From the NCBI RefSeq assembly GCF_023221595.1, contig NZ_CP096567.1, positions 434,001 through 498,000 of the forward strand: a DNA stretch of 64,000 bases. Direction: 5' to 3'. Positions 51,915-61,238 of this stretch are shown here, one piece after another. The notes below the pieces were generated by a model. The model was not told where the DNA came from. It saw only the letters and a program-made list of their open reading frames with translations, and did not search any database. Position 1 is the stretch's first letter. Each line of letters opens with the position of its first letter. The DNA comes from Rhodococcus qingshengii JCM 15477 (GTDB taxonomy: Bacteria > Actinomycetota > Actinomycetes > Mycobacteriales > Mycobacteriaceae). The translations under genes and the position numbers were made by a program.

Positions 51915-53537
51915 ATGGGTAAACGCCAGCGTGACTGTGTCGAGTGCGGCGGACCGGTGGGCATCATCGGCCGCGACCTGTGCTGCCGGTGCACCGCCCG
52001 CGCCAAGGACGCGGCCGCCAAGCAACCGTGCCCTGACTGCAGCCGCAGTAGGGTGCTCGTCGTCGAGACAGGTCGTTGCGTGCTTTGTTCCCGCCGGTGC
52101 GCGCAGTGCGGTCACAAGGTCCGCTTCGCGGAGGCCGTGTTGTGCCGGGGCTGCCAACACAAAGCCGACCTGCAAGCTCGGCAACAGGACTGTCCGCGGT
52201 GCGGCAAACCCGGGTATCTGCGCGTGGACACCGGCTGGTGCGGTCACTGTTCGAGGCCGCGACCTTCGAAGAAGCCCCCGCACGTCTGCGTCGCCTGTGG
52301 CGTGTTGCGCCGCCATGCCGGCCGCGGCATGTGCTCGCGATGCTGGCAGCGCCATCCGGATCGGCCGCATGTGGCCGGCGAACATCTCCTAACACGTCTT
52401 GCCGACCCGCCGGATTGGCTGCCCGGCCTGATCACCTGTCTCGCCGACGGCTATTCGCCAGGCCGTGCGTGTGTGGCGGTCACCGAGCTGGGGCGACTGC
52501 TCGACGACGAGCACTCCAATCATTCGCCGTCCCTGCTCGATAGGGCACGCCGCTCAGGTCGTTCCATGGGTCCGCTGGCCAGATCGATGCAGGATTTCTT
52601 CACCGAACACGGGCTGGCGATGCCGACCGACCAGAACGAGCGACTCGCCGCCGGCCGTCGGCAACGGCGGATCGAAGCGGCCCCAGAGCCGCTGCGGCCG
52701 GCAATCGCAGGATTCGCCGAGTTCATGCTTACCTCCAGGGCCCGTGCTCGCCGGGCCGGAACACTGCCCCGCAGCGATTCGACCATAGAGGCCGCACTGG
52801 CGGCCGTTCGAGATTTCGCTTCGTTCTTGAACAGTGAACGCGGGAAACAAGATTGGGCGACCGTCGAGCTCGGCGACGTCGAGGCGTTCCTAGTTTCCCT
52901 GCCGAAGTCGCGCCAGCGAAGAATCACCGTGCTGCGCCAGTTTTTCCGATTCGCGCGCAGTCACCGTCTGGTCCTTGTCGATCCGACGAAGAGCCTGGAC
53001 AGCAAAGAGGCCAAGGGTTTTCGTGGCCGGACGCTCACTCTCGAGCAACAGCGCCGGTTGTTCCAGCGGTGGACCACCGACCTGCTGGTGCATCCGCATG
53101 AATCCCTGGTCGGCATCCTCGCCTTGCTGCATGGCGCTTCCAGTCGCGAAGTCCGGCTGATGACCTGCGACGATGTTGATCCGATTCGACAGACCGTCAG
53201 GCTTGGCAAGCGACCGCATCCGGTCCCGATGGACCCAGCGAGCTGGACGATCGTGCAGCGCTGTTTGGCCCATCGCGCCTCCTGGCGAACCGCCAATCCG
53301 CACGTCATCGTCACCAAAGGGACCAAGGCCGGACGGTCACCCGCATCGGTCGCCTATCTGAGTCATGTGCTCGACGATTGCGGGTTCGGCCCACGGATGA
53401 TCCGCTGCACTCGCCTTATCGATCTGGTCAACACCATGGATCCGAAGCTCGTCGCCGCGGCATTCGGCATGACCGCCGAGGCCGCCATGATCTACCTGGC
53501 AGACTTCGTCGACCCGACCCGACTGCCGAACCCGTGA
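51915..53537 (+). CDS. Zinc-ribbon protein with degenerate tyrosine-recombinase domain
   Basis: 540 residues (a TTG at 51906 is an alternative start). Residues 1-150 have six to seven CxxC pairs (CVECGG, CCRC, CPDC, CVLC, CAQCG, CPRCG, CVACG). The rest is a core-binding domain and recombinase-like domain: one Arg in HGASSREVRLMTCDDV and Tyr in MIYLADFV remain, but the H-x2-R box is RCTRLIDL and GH is GM. It is likely a structural partner of the active recombinase, or recognises element ends. Confidence 0.82.
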   Translation: MGKRQRDCVECGGPVGIIGRDLCCRCTARAKDAAAKQPCPDCSRSRVLVVETGRCVLCSRRCAQCGHKVRFAEAVLCRGCQHKADLQARQQDCPRCGKPGYLRVDTGWCGHCSRPRPSKKPPHVCVACGVLRRHAGRGMCSRCWQRHPDRPHVAGEHLLTRLADPPDWLPGLITCLADGYSPGRACVAVTELGRLLDDEHSNHSPSLLDRARRSGRSMGPLARSMQDFFTEHGLAMPTDQNERLAAGRRQRRIEAAPEPLRPAIAGFAEFMLTSRARARRAGTLPRSDSTIEAALAAVRDFASFLNSERGKQDWATVELGDVEAFLVSLPKSRQRRITVLRQFFRFARSHRLVLVDPTKSLDSKEAKGFRGRTLTLEQQRRLFQRWTTDLLVHPHESLVGILALLHGASSREVRLMTCDDVDPIRQTVRLGKRPHPVPMDPASWTIVQRCLAHRASWRTANPHVIVTKGTKAGRSPASVAYLSHVLDDCGFGPRMIRCTRLIDLVNTMDPKLVAAAFGMTAEAAMIYLADFVDPTRLPNP

Positions 53538-53550
53538 AACTTCGGCGCCA

Positions 53551-54255
53551 CTACGCACAGATTCGCGCGAACATGTGCGCTTTGGAGAAGGACTCGTTTG
53601 ACGCGATCGCGACGGAATTCTTCTCCTCCCGTTCGGTCAACACCTGGAAAAGCAGCTCAGCACCTCGCTTGTCGAGTTCCATGTAACCGAGTTCGTCCAG
53701 CAAAAGTAGATCCACTCGGCCGTAGCGGGCGATCGTGCGGGCGAGTTGTTTCTCGTCGGCGGCTTCGACGAGCTCGTTCACTAATCGGGTGGCGAGGACG
53801 TATTTGACGCGGTAGCCCGCTTCGGCGGCCGCCGCGCCGAGCCCGATGAGTAGATGCGATTTCCCGGTTCCGGAGTCCCCGATCAAGCACAGGGGTTGGC
53901 CTTTGCGGATCCAGTCGCCGGTGGCGAGGGTGCCGATGGTGGCGGGATTGATGTTGGGGTTGGCGTCGAAATCGAAGTCGGCCAACCACTTTTCGCGAGG
54001 GAACCCTGCTCCCTTGATTCGCCGCACCACACTTCGCCGGTCACGGTCGTCGCATTCGGAAAGCAGCAACTCCGCCAGAAATCCGTAGTACGAAAGCTGG
54101 TCCTTGCGGGCGGCAGTGGCGGCGTCCGCGACGACGGCACGGATGGTGGGTAGCCGTAGCCGGCGGCAGGCTTGATCGACTGCGGCGGTGGCGGCTTCCT
54201 CGGTTAAACCTCGGCGGCGCAGCGTGGTGGAAACCGTGACGGGTGGACGAACCAT
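53551..54255 (-). pseudogene. istB: istB, C-terminus truncated
   Basis: 234 residues from ATG 54255 (AAGAAGG upstream). Walker A GDSGTGKSHLLIG and Walker B VDLLLLDELGYM are intact. The sequence is normal to VAIASNESFS and then continues as KAHMFARICA and stops, where IstB normally has about 35 more residues (GWTKTF... to TDSYRL). The break marks the edge of the recombinase element. Confidence 0.88.
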
Positions 54256-54269
54256 GTTCGGGCCTTCTT

Positions 54270-55949
54270 TCACTCGGCTCGGGCGGCGGATGGGGCGAGA
54301 TTGCGGCGTTCGGGGAGTCGCAGGAGTTGGTCGTAGTGATCGACCGTCGGTGCGGGCCGAGAATCGGCTGGCAGACCAGCGATGATCGCTGCCGGATCGG
54401 CGAGACGGCGTTGGGTCAGGCTGACAACGCGTTGCTCGCGGCCGTCGCGACGAGCAACGAGATGACGGCCTGAATCAGACCCACCCGCATCGACCTCCGA
54501 TGATGCGTGTCGGCGGGCTTCGACCGCGACGACATCAGCGGTCACTGCACCCACGGTCAGCGCGGCTTCGATGCCCGCGATTACGTCATCGCTATCGATG
54601 GTGCGGTGCAGGAGCAGGACATCGATGAGTTGGCGGGTTCCGCCGGCGTCACCGTCGGTTTTGCGGGCCGCCGCCCAGAACGCGTCATGAGCGGCGGTGA
54701 ACGTCCCGTTTCTGCGGGCTGCGGCCAAAGCGCTGGCCCCTGGCAGGGCACCGGGTTTGGTGCGCAGTACTTCCAGGTAGTGGTCGAGATCGAGGCTCTG
54801 ACCGCCCCGGGCGATGACCCGTTGATGGCGAGCGATCGCCGCCCGTCCGTCGAAGACCACCACTTCCGATGCCCGCAACGACACCCGCACCTTCCTGCCG
54901 ATGAAACGTGCTGGGACAGAGTATTTCGCCATCCGCACCGTGATCAACGCTGACCGATCGACCCGCGGTTCCAGCGACAATCCAGGATCGAAGCCCTCGC
55001 CTGGAACAGGGCGCAGAAGCGGTGCTTCGACGGCGAAGTCCTGCCCGACAGTGCGTATCCGGTCATTGATGCGCCGACTGTCGTCGGCGGTGTCCCAGCC
55101 GCGGATCTTCTCGTTGAGCTCATCGAGGGAGTCGACAACAGGCATCGGGGACAATCGGTTTCGGCGGAACCGGCCCACCTCGCCCTCTACACCGCCTTTT
55201 TCGTGCGCCCCGGAGATACCAGGCTGGCAGTAAAACGGGTCGAACCCGAAGTGCGAACGAAACAGCACCCACCGCGGGTTCTCCACACGAGCACGAGATT
55301 GCCCGTAAATCACTTTCTGCACTGCACTGGTCAAATTGTCGTAGCGAATGTGACGGGTCGGGACACCGCCGATCTCGTCGAACGCGGCGATATGACCTTC
55401 GAGGAACGCTTCCTGCCCTTGGGTCGAGTACACGCGGTGCACGGATTTCCCCGAATGCGAGAGCCGGAAGGCGAACATGTGGCATTTCGTTTTCACCCCG
55501 GCCAGGATCACCCATACTTCACCGAAATCGACTTCCGCTTCGGCACCGGGTGCGTGTTCCTGCGGGACGAATACTTCGATGCGGCGTCCGGCTTCGACGT
55601 CGATCTGTGCTCGCCGGACCCGCACGTAGTCACGCACCGTGGAATACGAAAGGTGCTGCGCTCCATGTTCGTCGGCCAGCCTGGCGAGGATTCGGCGGGC
55701 CGTGTGGCGTTGTTTTCGTGGTGCGTCGATATCGGCGGTGAGCATGGCGTCGATCGCGGCTTTGAACGGATCCAGTTTCGGGGAACAGCGCACCGGGATC
55801 TTTCTCGGTGGCGGCTCCGCTTGCGCCAACGCCATCCGCACCGTTGCCCGGCCGACCTGGTGGCGGCGGGCCAACTGCCGGATCGAATACTCCTCGATCC
55901 GGGCGTCACGTCGAATTCGGGCGAACAACTCCATTCGAGTCTCCATCAC
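54270..55949 (-). CDS. istA: IstA transposase of the truncated IS21 element
   Basis: 559 residues. HTH (YSIRQLARRHQVGRATVRMA), first Asp in EVDFGEVWVIL, second in IRYDNLTSAV, Glu in HEKGGVEGEVG. Frame complete, but without IstB and the left end it cannot transpose its own element. Differs clearly from the IstA at 43856-45397. Confidence 0.93.
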   Translation of the reverse strand: MMETRMELFARIRRDARIEEYSIRQLARRHQVGRATVRMALAQAEPPPRKIPVRCSPKLDPFKAAIDAMLTADIDAPRKQRHTARRILARLADEHGAQHLSYSTVRDYVRVRRAQIDVEAGRRIEVFVPQEHAPGAEAEVDFGEVWVILAGVKTKCHMFAFRLSHSGKSVHRVYSTQGQEAFLEGHIAAFDEIGGVPTRHIRYDNLTSAVQKVIYGQSRARVENPRWVLFRSHFGFDPFYCQPGISGAHEKGGVEGEVGRFRRNRLSPMPVVDSLDELNEKIRGWDTADDSRRINDRIRTVGQDFAVEAPLLRPVPGEGFDPGLSLEPRVDRSALITVRMAKYSVPARFIGRKVRVSLRASEVVVFDGRAAIARHQRVIARGGQSLDLDHYLEVLRTKPGALPGASALAAARRNGTFTAAHDAFWAAARKTDGDAGGTRQLIDVLLLHRTIDSDDVIAGIEAALTVGAVTADVVAVEARRHASSEVDAGGSDSGRHLVARRDGREQRVVSLTQRRLADPAAIIAGLPADSRPAPTVDHYDQLLRLPERRNLAPSAARAE

Positions 55950-56092
55950 TGCCCTCCAGCAGTTGCTGGCATCCGAACAAGCCAGATGGCACCAACTCTG
56001 AGGTGGGCTCAGCTCAAACCGTCATCATCGGTCCGGCGAGTCGCAGATGGGTCTGGGTCTGGCCGTCACGGTGGTCTCGACTCAAGCTGTCA

Positions 56093-56517
56093 TAAACAGA
56101 TGTGTACCCGTCAAGTGCTATGTGGTGAGCGCGGTAGTACCAGAACCAACGGTCCGGGCCGACGCGCAGCAGCTTCGCGATTGTAAGCGGCTGGTCCGAA
56201 GATAGGGTCGCGGTCGACCATTCGTGTTGCATCCAGGAGGTAGCTGCTCCGACGGGATTGTCGAATCGGCGAAAGTCCAGCCTTTCGCCGACAACGGCGA
56301 TGTTCACGTCGTCATGCAGTTCCGGGACACCGTCCGTCACGCGTAGGTGAAGGCCTGCAATACCGAATTCACGGTGAGCGATGACCGTTGCGGATTCCAG
56401 GCGGTCTGCGTCCAGTTCTCCGGTCAACTCGGCATACTGCGCAATGACGTACGGGGTTGTGGGGTCGAGCGTCTGCGCGAAATATAGAGACCGTTGCGCG
56501 GCCGTCAGTGACGTCAT
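56093..56517 (-). pseudogene. 5' fragment of an NRPS condensation-domain gene
   Basis: MTSLTAAQRSLYFAQTLDPT opens a condensation domain; HHIALDGYTS is the HHxxxDG active-site motif. At 56092 the IS21 end begins and the frame runs 26 codons into it before stopping. The start ATG overlaps the stop of the methyltransferase gene by 4 bases. Most of the synthetase is missing, so product is unknown. Confidence 0.8.
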
Positions 56518-56978
56518 ACTCGGGCCCGGATAACGACGATTTCCTTGATGTCCTGTCCAGGTTCGATGACGCGCATCGACTCGAGATATGTCCTGCGCGA
56601 CAACTGGGCTGTACCGTCCCAGCTGTGTGCGGGGCCGATTCGCGGCTTCCGGTTGCATAGCGACGGAACGTTAGGTGGGGTCGCTATGACGAGGTCGTAT
56701 CGACGACCGCGCAACAGGGGCAGGAGGCCCCCACAGCTGACGCGGATTCTGGCGCCATGGAACTGTCCGCTCAACCACGGGCAGACTGCAGCGCGGCGTG
56801 AGATGTCGGCAGCGAAAACTGATTCGGTGCCGGGACCGGCTGCACAGGCGTTCACAGCGCCACGACCGGAGCGCGGGTCGAGTACCTGGGACGAAGCATC
56901 CATGTGTTCGGCGAGTGCGGCATCCGAAATCAATCGGGTACGGCTTTGTGGTGCATACACTCCGGGGAATCGAATCAT
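56514..56978 (-). CDS. HemK/MTQ-like methyltransferase, short
   Basis: 154 residues. MIRFPGVYAPQSRTRLISDA and VLDPRSGRGAVNACAAG give the SAM site; LVIATPPNVPS stands for the NPPY motif with Asn changed to Thr. GPAHSWDG is typical of this group. The usual C-terminal 60-70 residues are missing, and the altered motif makes activity doubtful. Coupled to the NRPS fragment. Confidence 0.6.
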   Translation of the reverse strand: MIRFPGVYAPQSRTRLISDAALAEHMDASSQVLDPRSGRGAVNACAAGPGTESVFAADISRRAAVCPWLSGQFHGARIRVSCGGLLPLLRGRRYDLVIATPPNVPSLCNRKPRIGPAHSWDGTAQLSRRTYLESMRVIEPGQDIKEIVVIRARV

Positions 56979-57006
56979 CACACTGCGCTCCTGTCGTCGA
57001 CTCGCT

Positions 57007-57318
57007 CTAAGGGGATTTTTGCGCCTGTTCCTTCCGCACGGTCCTTGCTCCGCTCTCACCGATTCGATAGACGTAGCAAGGGGAGTTGTGTTCGAGCCGT
57101 TCACTTGCGTCGGTGGTGATCGGGACTAGGACCACGGTGACCTCTGTCGTCAGTGCAGGCAATATTTCGAGTCGTATGCGTGCATTCGGCCAGAGAACTG
57201 TACAGAGAACCAGAATCGCGGAAAGCGGAACGAGCACGACGACACAGCGGACGAGAAGTGGACGCGCCGACAATCCGCCGATCCTGGTCAGTCCCACGCA
57301 GACCAACGTAGGGAGCAT
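57007..57318 (-). CDS. Hypothetical small membrane protein
   Basis: 103 residues with one or two hydrophobic segments (LLVRCVVVLVPLSAILVLCT) and a polar C-terminus. 28 bases before the methyltransferase gene, same strand. No family recognised. Confidence 0.4.
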   Translation of the reverse strand: MLPTLVCVGLTRIGGLSARPLLVRCVVVLVPLSAILVLCTVLWPNARIRLEILPALTTEVTVVLVPITTDASERLEHNSPCYVYRIGESGARTVRKEQAQKSP

Positions 57319-57396
57319 TTCTTGGAGAGTTCTGGGGGCACGTGCTCGCGTGGATTCTCTTGCCGGAGTGCATTGCCGTCCCGACCTCGCGCACTT

Positions 57397-58632
57397 TCAG
57401 CCGGCTGCCGGAAGGATGAGTTCGAAGGCGGAGCCGACCCCTGGCGTCGATTCGATAATGACTTCGCCGCGATGTGCATGTGCGATCTCGCGGACCAACG
57501 ACAATCCGATTCCGTATCGGCGCGAACCTGCAGGCTGCATCTCCCCATGCGAGAACCTGTCGAACAGAATGGGGACGACCTCGGGAGCGATCCCGATTCC
57601 GGTGTCGCTCACACGGACTTTGACCTGATCACGATCACGTTCGACACGGAGAAGGACGTGACCGCCCGGTCGCTCATGCGCCAACGCATTATCTACGAGC
57701 GCGAGAACAGCGCGGCGCAGAGCAGATTCGATCCCCAGGACCACAGGTTCGCCCGTACCCGACTCACTGGTTTCGACGGAGACCCCCGATTTCTGGGCGT
57801 GATCTGCGACGCTGCCGCGCACTTGCTCACAGACCGCCGCCATATCGACCCGATGCCTCGACTGTCGTCTGTCATCCATCGACGCCGCCATCAAAAGATC
57901 TTCGATCACTTCGCCCAGAGCGCGAGTGTCGTCGACCAGTCCGTTCAATTGAGCTACCAGCTCGAACGACTCGATCGAATTTCCTCGACGGGCCAGAAGT
58001 TGTGCGCGAGTATGCAATACGGTCAATGGTGCGCGGAGTTCATGCGACGCATCGGCGACAAATCGTCGCTGCAACTCGAGAGCCTGGCTCAGCGGCCTGA
58101 TCGCACGCCGTGACAACAGAAACACGACACCCACGGATGCAGCAATACCGGTGATTTCGGCGAATCCGAGCGCCAGGAGAAGTCGCTGTCTGCCGGTTTC
58201 GTATGGCTCGAGTGCTGCGACAACTGCCACACGGCCTTCGGCGCCATCCGAGACGAGGGCGCGATAATTTTGAGCTGCACTGCTGAAATCGGTATAGCCG
58301 ACCGGCGAGTCGAGGAGACCAGTGGTACCACGAGGTGCGCGTGGGCTGACAGCAACGGCACCATCGGCCGAGCGGAATGCGAGCGACATACCAGGGGGCG
58401 GATCATCCGCATCGTCCGCCGTCGCCGCAACCTCGGTCAGTGCAGAGCGGATTTGACGATCCTGTGCCCGCGCGTAGCCGAGGTACGATACGGCTCCCAC
58501 GATCAACAACACGGCGCCCAGCGCGACGGCAGCCTGTATCGCCGCGGATCGGCCGGCTCGCCGTAGACGCGCCTCGTCGCCGAAGCCAGTGGTAGATCCT
58601 CGGTGGCCCTTGACTTTTCTGCGGCAGATCAT
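57397..58632 (-). CDS. Sensor histidine kinase
   Basis: 411 residues. Two helices (about 30-50 and 155-175) enclose an extracytoplasmic sensor loop of about 100 residues without cysteines; then HisKA with DASHELRAPLTVLHTRAQLL and HATPase_c with N in LVDNALAHE and DTGIGIAPEVV, GIGLSLVREIA. It overlaps the response regulator gene by 4 bases. Signal unknown. Confidence 0.93.
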   Translation of the reverse strand: MICRRKVKGHRGSTTGFGDEARLRRAGRSAAIQAAVALGAVLLIVGAVSYLGYARAQDRQIRSALTEVAATADDADDPPPGMSLAFRSADGAVAVSPRAPRGTTGLLDSPVGYTDFSSAAQNYRALVSDGAEGRVAVVAALEPYETGRQRLLLALGFAEITGIAASVGVVFLLSRRAIRPLSQALELQRRFVADASHELRAPLTVLHTRAQLLARRGNSIESFELVAQLNGLVDDTRALGEVIEDLLMAASMDDRRQSRHRVDMAAVCEQVRGSVADHAQKSGVSVETSESGTGEPVVLGIESALRRAVLALVDNALAHERPGGHVLLRVERDRDQVKVRVSDTGIGIAPEVVPILFDRFSHGEMQPAGSRRYGIGLSLVREIAHAHRGEVIIESTPGVGSAFELILPAAG

Positions 58633-59291
58633 TCTCCGAACCGATACCCGAGGCCGTGAACCGTTGCGATGACATTCCGGCCGAGCTTACGTCTGAGGTA
58701 GTGAACGTAGGTATCGACAGTGCCCGGGGTGTCTGCGCTTCCGAACACGTGCTCGAGCAGTTGGCTGCGAGAGAAGACTTGTCCAGGTGACGCGCACAGA
58801 AGTCCGATGAGTTCGCTCTCTCTTTCCGACAGTGAGGTCACCGAACCGGACGCCGTGTCCGTGGCTGTCCGGTTGGCGCGATCGACTTCCCATCTGCCGA
58901 CGTGGATCGGACTGGCCGAGGCGCGGCGGCGAAGCAGGGCGCGTATTCGAGCCAGCAATTCGGGAATCTCGAAGGGTTTGACCAGATAGTCCTCTGCGCC
59001 GGCATCGAGCCCCTCGACACGATCAGTGAGGGCACCACGTGCAGTGAGGATCAACGCGGGGACGCTAGAGTCGCGTGCTCGGAGGGTCCTGAGTAACTCG
59101 ACGCCGTCGACGACCGGCAAACCTCGATCGAAGACGAACACGTCGTATGCCCGTGTCAGCGCCAAATGAAGGCCAGCTTGCCCGTCGTGCGCGACATCGA
59201 CATCGTGCCCTTCGTCCTCGAACAAGTCCGCGAGCAAGCCCGCTAGTTGCCGATCGTCCTCGACGAGAAGAATTCGTGGGTTCGGGGCCAT
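58629..59291 (-). CDS. OmpR/PhoB-family response regulator
   Basis: 220 residues from the ATG at 59291. Receiver with acidic DD in LLVEDDRQL, phospho-acceptor Asp in VFVFDRGLPVVDG and Lys in DYLVKPF; C-terminal winged helix ending VDTYVHYLRRKLGRNVIATV. Divergent from the electron-transfer operon, which it most likely controls through the repeats at 59382-59400. Confidence 0.93.
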   Translation of the reverse strand: MAPNPRILLVEDDRQLAGLLADLFEDEGHDVDVAHDGQAGLHLALTRAYDVFVFDRGLPVVDGVELLRTLRARDSSVPALILTARGALTDRVEGLDAGAEDYLVKPFEIPELLARIRALLRRRASASPIHVGRWEVDRANRTATDTASGSVTSLSERESELIGLLCASPGQVFSRSQLLEHVFGSADTPGTVDTYVHYLRRKLGRNVIATVHGLGYRFGE

Positions 59292-59381
59292 GAGTGCGAG
59301 CCTGCCACGTCTGTTCTGAGAACTCTCCAAGATTGTGTCTGGATCGTGGACGTCAGAGCCAGCGAGGGGTGTTGCGCCGAC

Positions 59382-59400
59382 TCACAGCGGCTTCACAGCG
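59382..59400. promoter_or_regulatory. Direct repeat, probable response-regulator box
   Basis: TCACAGCG at 59382-59389 and again at 59393-59400, start-to-start distance 11 bases, one DNA turn. OmpR-family dimers bind such head-to-tail repeats. It lies in the 181-base gap between the divergent regulator and the operon starting at 59473. Confidence 0.6.
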
Positions 59401-59472
59401 ACCGTCCAGGTGTGTATCAGCACCGAGGCCGATTGTTGAGTTCTTCATCGAGCATTTGAGAGCGGGCATCAG

Positions 59473-59739
59473 ATGAATACACCGGAAGACGGATTCCGAA
59501 AGGTACGAGCAGTCACCGGAACCCTCGTGGCATTGGGAGTGGTCGGGGTCATCGGCGGAACGGCCCTTGCTTACTCCGATACCCAAACGGTGGCGACTGT
59601 GACGACGGTCAACGACATCCCTTCCGCTAACTCGGGCGCGGGCACTGCCTCCACCCCGACGTCCACAACTGCAACACCGCGCCTGTCGAGCGGGAGTTCC
59701 GGCGCTCACGGCTCCCACGCTCGATCGGCCGGATCGTGA
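59473..59739 (+). CDS. Small exported or membrane protein, first gene of electron-transfer operon
   Basis: 88 residues: one helix (about 15-33) then a Ser/Thr/Gly/Ala-rich, probably extracytoplasmic tail (TASTPTSTTATPRLSSGSSG). In related operons this position holds an FMN-binding-domain protein; here no such domain or exact S-G-A-T motif is present, only NSGAGTAST. Possibly a truncated FMN carrier or an anchor. The stop overlaps apbE. Confidence 0.6.
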   Translation: MNTPEDGFRKVRAVTGTLVALGVVGVIGGTALAYSDTQTVATVTTVNDIPSANSGAGTASTPTSTTATPRLSSGSSGAHGSHARSAGS

Positions 59740-60677
59740 CCGCGGTGTCGCCTGTCGCGAGGTCGGAGTGGACGTTATGGGGAATCGAGGCGTCGATAGT
59801 GGTGACGGACCCTGAATCTCTCCTACCGGCCAGGTTGATCGTGGACGAATACCTAAACCGAATAGAATTGGCATGCAGCCGATTTCGCGATGATTCCGAG
59901 ATTCGGCTGATTGAGAATGCCCGAGGTATCCCGGTCGAAGTGAGCAGCACTCTCGCACGCCTACTCCGAACAGCGCTTGATGGCGCCCGGATCACAGAAG
60001 GCGCGGTGGATCCAACCATCGGGGCGGCGATGATCGCACTCGGTTACGACCGCGACTTTGCACTGATCGAGGGCCGGGAGGTACCGATCCGAACGTCATT
60101 CGTCTCGAACCCACTGTGGAGTTCGGTCCGACTTGACGGGCAAACCGTCACTGTCCCGGCCGGTGTTCAACTCGACCTTGGAGCAACAGCGAAGGCGCTG
60201 GCGGCGGACGACTGTGCACTAGCAGTCAGCGCGAAGCTGAATTGCGGAGTGTTGGTGTGTCTGGGAGGAGACATCGCCACAGCAGGCCCGTCACCCGACG
60301 GTGGTTGGACAGTCCTGGTGCAAGACGGCGACGACGCTCCTGCCAGTAACGTCGTTCTTCCTCCGGGAGTGGCCGTCGCCACCTCGAGCACCAGGAAGCG
60401 CCGGTGGTCGCAGAACGGTCGAAACGTGCACCACATCATCGATCCTCATAGTGGTCGCAGTGCAGATGGCACATGGCAGACGGTCACTGTTGCAGCCAAC
60501 AGTTGCGTGTCGGCCAACCTCGCAAGTACTGCGTGCGTTGTACGAGGGTTTGCCGGTGCGCAGGAGCTCGAGATCGAAGGTTTGCCGGCGCGGCTGGTGG
60601 GCTCGTCGGGTGAGATCCGTCTGCTGAACGGGTGGCCGTCAGATCGCGAGATCGTCAGTGCCAGGGAGGGTTTATAG
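59736..60677 (+). CDS. apbE: FAD:protein FMN transferase (ApbE family)
   Basis: 313 residues from the GTG. ApbE motifs: EYLNRIELACSRFRDDSEI, LDLGATAKALAAD, LVCLGGDIA and HHIIDPHSGRSADG. No lipoprotein signal, so it may act in the cytoplasm or be exported with a partner. It attaches FMN to Thr/Ser of target proteins in membrane redox chains. Confidence 0.9.
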   Translation: MTAVSPVARSEWTLWGIEASIVVTDPESLLPARLIVDEYLNRIELACSRFRDDSEIRLIENARGIPVEVSSTLARLLRTALDGARITEGAVDPTIGAAMIALGYDRDFALIEGREVPIRTSFVSNPLWSSVRLDGQTVTVPAGVQLDLGATAKALAADDCALAVSAKLNCGVLVCLGGDIATAGPSPDGGWTVLVQDGDDAPASNVVLPPGVAVATSSTRKRRWSQNGRNVHHIIDPHSGRSADGTWQTVTVAANSCVSANLASTACVVRGFAGAQELEIEGLPARLVGSSGEIRLLNGWPSDREIVSAREGL

Positions 60678-60679
60678 CC

Positions 60680-61237
60680 ATGGACGAGGCATTCTGGGCG
60701 TTCGGGCGTGGGACAGGAGTTACCGCCCTTGCCTTCCTCACGGTGTCGATGGTGCTCGGAATCTTCACACGCTCGGGGAGAGCGCTTGCGGGGCTTCCTA
60801 GATTCGGGGTACAGAACGTACACCGGGCCGCAGCATTGATCGGGCTCATATTGGTCGTCGTTCACATGCTGTCACTTCTCGCCGACCCGTACGCGCAACT
60901 TCAACTCGTGGATTTCATCTTCCCCTTCCTAGGTGACTACCGACCTGTCTGGTTAGGACTGGGCACTCTCGCATTCGACATTCTCCTTGCAGTCTCACTC
61001 ACCGGAATGCTCCGAAATCGCATCGGGAACAGAACCTTTCGACTAGTTCACTGGGGCGCATACGCACTGTGGCCGATCGCACTCGCGCACGGACTTGGCA
61101 ACGGTACCGATTCCGGGCACGCATGGTTTCTCGCGATCACCGTTGGTTCGGCGATCGCGGTCGTCGGATCAGTGAGTTGGCGGCTTCGGACCGACTTCAT
61201 CGAGTACGCGACCTTACGTACTGCAGAACGGACATGA
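60680..61237 (+). CDS. Ferric-reductase-like transmembrane heme protein
   Basis: 185 residues, five to six helices. Conserved histidines in VQNVHRAAALIGLILVVVHM and FRLVHWGAYALWPIALAHGL can hold two hemes across the membrane. No NAD or flavin domain is attached, so electrons must come from other proteins, probably the NuoF-like flavoprotein and ferredoxin encoded next. Confidence 0.85.
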   Translation: MDEAFWAFGRGTGVTALAFLTVSMVLGIFTRSGRALAGLPRFGVQNVHRAAALIGLILVVVHMLSLLADPYAQLQLVDFIFPFLGDYRPVWLGLGTLAFDILLAVSLTGMLRNRIGNRTFRLVHWGAYALWPIALAHGLGNGTDSGHAWFLAITVGSAIAVVGSVSWRLRTDFIEYATLRTAERT

Positions 61238-61238
61238 C

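Larger units (their letters stand above)
50390..53590 (+). mobile_element. Three-gene tyrosine-recombinase element (approximate limits)
   Basis: Three overlapping or closely spaced plus-strand genes (recombinase, small HTH-like, zinc-ribbon recombinase) lie exactly between truncated istB remnants, so the unit probably inserted as one. It resembles recombinase-in-trio or Tn554-like elements. Possible imperfect ends: CATGTTTTCGCG near 50424 and, inverted, CATGTTCGCGCG near 53577. Ends are not proven. Confidence 0.55.
53551..56092 (-). mobile_element. Third IS21-type element, left side truncated
   Basis: Right terminus is TGACAGCTTGAGTCGAG (minus strand from 56092), with a subterminal near-copy ending at about 56030 (CTCAAACCGTCATCA versus CTCAAGCTGTCATAA). 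It carries istA and most of istB; the istB C-terminus and left end were removed by the recombinase element. The right end interrupts an NRPS gene. No target duplication can be scored because the other end is lost. Confidence 0.85.

Noticed and set aside
50211..54255. One istB gene interrupted by the recombinase trio
   Set aside because: The two istB pieces belong to different IstB types and the adjoining IS termini differ (TGTCAACGGC versus TGACAGCTTG), so two separate elements are more likely.
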